Source: Oligella sp050920755
GTDB lineage: Bacteria > Pseudomonadota > Gammaproteobacteria > Burkholderiales > Burkholderiaceae_B
Assembly: GCF_050920755.1 (NCBI RefSeq)
Contig: NZ_CP158480.1
Coordinates: 558,001 to 622,000 of the forward strand
Length of the DNA stretch: 64,000 nucleotides
Direction: 5' to 3'
Shown: positions 62,941 through 64,000 of the stretch, in pieces
Layout: every line of letters begins with the position of its first letter
Numbering within the stretch: the first letter of the stretch is position 1
Translations under genes and position numbers: made by a program
Notes under the pieces: model-generated
What the model was told of the DNA's origin: nothing
Databases searched by the model: none
The model's input: only the letters and a program-made list of their open reading frames with translations

Positions 62941-63012
62941 TCTTTTTTGCACCGGTGACCTTTGATTCATAGGGTGTATCCATCACTTTATCAAGCTTAT
63001 TAGCGCTTAATT

Positions 63013-64000
63013 ATGAAAATTCTTATCGTGGGTGTGGGTCGTGTCGGCTCCAGTTTGGCGCAAAACTTGGTCGCCGGTAAAGACGAAGTGACCGTGGTGG
63101 ATATCAACCGCGAGCGTTTGAGTGAGCTGCAGGAGCGCTTTGATTTACGAACGGTTTATGGTGATGCCAGTTCACCGTCGGTGCTTGAGGAGGCGGGTGC
63201 ACAAGATGCCGATTTGTTGGTGGCGTGCTCTGCTTCTGATGCCGTTAACCTCATGGCCTGTTACTTGGGTCGTGAGGTTTTTAATATCCCGCGCCGTATT
63301 GCGCGTGTCCGTAGCAATTATTATCATAAAAATCTTGATTTTGCTAAAGAGAAGTTCGGCGTAGACCATATCATCAGTCCCGAGCAAAGTATCACCGATT
63401 ATTTTTTTCACTTGGTTGAGTTTCCCGAGGTCTTGGAAATTGTCGACTTTGCTAACGGCTTAGTCTCACTATTGACCCTTAAGGTTGGGGGCAAAAGCCA
63501 GTTTCTTAAGTTGCAGGTCAATGAGAACCACTTAAATTTACCGGACTCTAACGGCCGTATTCTGGAGGTGATACGCCAAGAAAAGACGCTGCCCTTGGAG
63601 CGTACTTTCAGCTTGGAGCGTCATGATGAGGTGGTGTTAGCGGTCGATACGGCTGAGGCGCGTAAAGCCATTAAGCAGTTGCATAAGCGCATGCATCGCG
63701 TCAGAAATATTATGATTGCCGGCGGTGGTAATATCGGCGAGCGGTTGGCGCGTTTATTGGCAAATGACGATTACAATGTGCGCATCATTGAGATGAATGA
63801 GGAGCGTTGTCGCGAACTGGCGCGTATCTTACCGGAAAATGTCATTGTTCTGCACGGTAACGGCACGGATGAAACCTTGTTGTTAGACGAGCATGTGATG
63901 GACATGGATGCTTTTTTAGCCGTGACCAACGCCGATGAGGACAATATCATGGCCTCTTTATTGGCAAAGCGTCTCGGTGCCGAAAAGGTTTTAACCTTAG
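63013..64000 (+). CDS. trkA: Trk potassium uptake regulator TrkA, N-terminal part
   Basis: The first 329 codons of TrkA, cut by the right edge. It binds NAD(H) and gates the TrkH potassium channel. The first RCK domain starts MKILIVGVGRVGSSLAQNL (GxGxxG) with VVDINRERL; after a TrkA-C domain the second RCK copy begins NIMIAGGGNIGERLARLL and continues to the end of the window. Confidence 0.94.
   Translation, partial: MKILIVGVGRVGSSLAQNLVAGKDEVTVVDINRERLSELQERFDLRTVYGDASSPSVLEEAGAQDADLLVACSASDAVNLMACYLGREVFNIPRRIARVRSNYYHKNLDFAKEKFGVDHIISPEQSITDYFFHLVEFPEVLEIVDFANGLVSLLTLKVGGKSQFLKLQVNENHLNLPDSNGRILEVIRQEKTLPLERTFSLERHDEVVLAVDTAEARKAIKQLHKRMHRVRNIMIAGGGNIGERLARLLANDDYNVRIIEMNEERCRELARILPENVIVLHGNGTDETLLLDEHVMDMDAFLAVTNADEDNIMASLLAKRLGAEKVLTL

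Overview
The window looks like a chromosome segment of a low-to-mid GC betaproteobacterium, most likely Burkholderiales and close to Alcaligenaceae. This rests on gene neighbourhoods: zapA followed by a 6S RNA, rsmB-DUF4390-ntrY-ntrX-trkA, a DUF1841 gene followed by a MoxR/VWA pair, and a DksA with the degenerate zinc-finger seen in that group. No 16S gene is present, so the genus is not established.

Layout. 1-5.2 kb: housekeeping genes (partial aceK, icd, DUF1841, MoxR ATPase, VWA protein, tRNA-Leu and tRNA-Ser). 5.5-22.4 kb: a type VI secretion (T6SS) spike and effector operon without T6SS structural genes: DUF3540, VgrG, DUF4150 PAAR-like tip, VgrG, DUF2169 with pentapeptide repeats, a second pentapeptide protein, then one 2036-residue polypeptide joining VgrG, a Gly/Asn linker, an Rhs shell and a C-terminal PD-(D/E)XK-like nuclease, followed by its probable immunity gene.

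22.4-40.1 kb: a graveyard of displaced Rhs C-terminal cassettes. At least three orphan toxin/immunity pairs can be rebuilt by removing insertion sequences: (a) an Rhs tip with an unclassified His-rich toxin and a 264-aa immunity candidate; (b) the tail of an HNH nuclease with a DUF4265 immunity protein; (c) a deleted Rhs tip with a GIY-YIG-like toxin and a 140-aa immunity candidate. Each toxin frame is cut by an IS while the following immunity frame is intact. Nine IS copies of six kinds are present (three identical 1228-bp IS3 copies, two 1650-bp IS3-like copies, two related IS407-type IS3 elements, one IS256, one IS1106-like IS5, one IS21). Three are nested inside others, and target duplications let most insertions be undone base by base.

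40.2-64 kb: conserved core again: tRNA-Arg, a membrane-anchored cytochrome c5-like protein, a ZapB-like coiled coil, zapA, 6S RNA, a methyltransferase, two SIMPL proteins, lgt, a corrinoid adenosyltransferase, a CusF-like protein, hslVU and dksA. A zinc-starvation cluster follows: COG0523 GTPase, zur, a palindromic Zur-type operator, an undescribed 58-aa Cys-rich membrane ORF, and znuCBA with a long His-Asp repeat in ZnuA. Then DUF484, fmt, rimO, rsmB, DUF4390, ntrY, a short ntrX lacking the AAA+ domain, and the start of trkA.

How it works together: the VgrG/PAAR/adaptor genes would load and deliver the Rhs nuclease. The orphan cassettes share the Rhs tip DNA, with 156 bp identical to the active gene, so they could replace the active toxin by recombination while their immunity genes protect against kin carrying those toxins.
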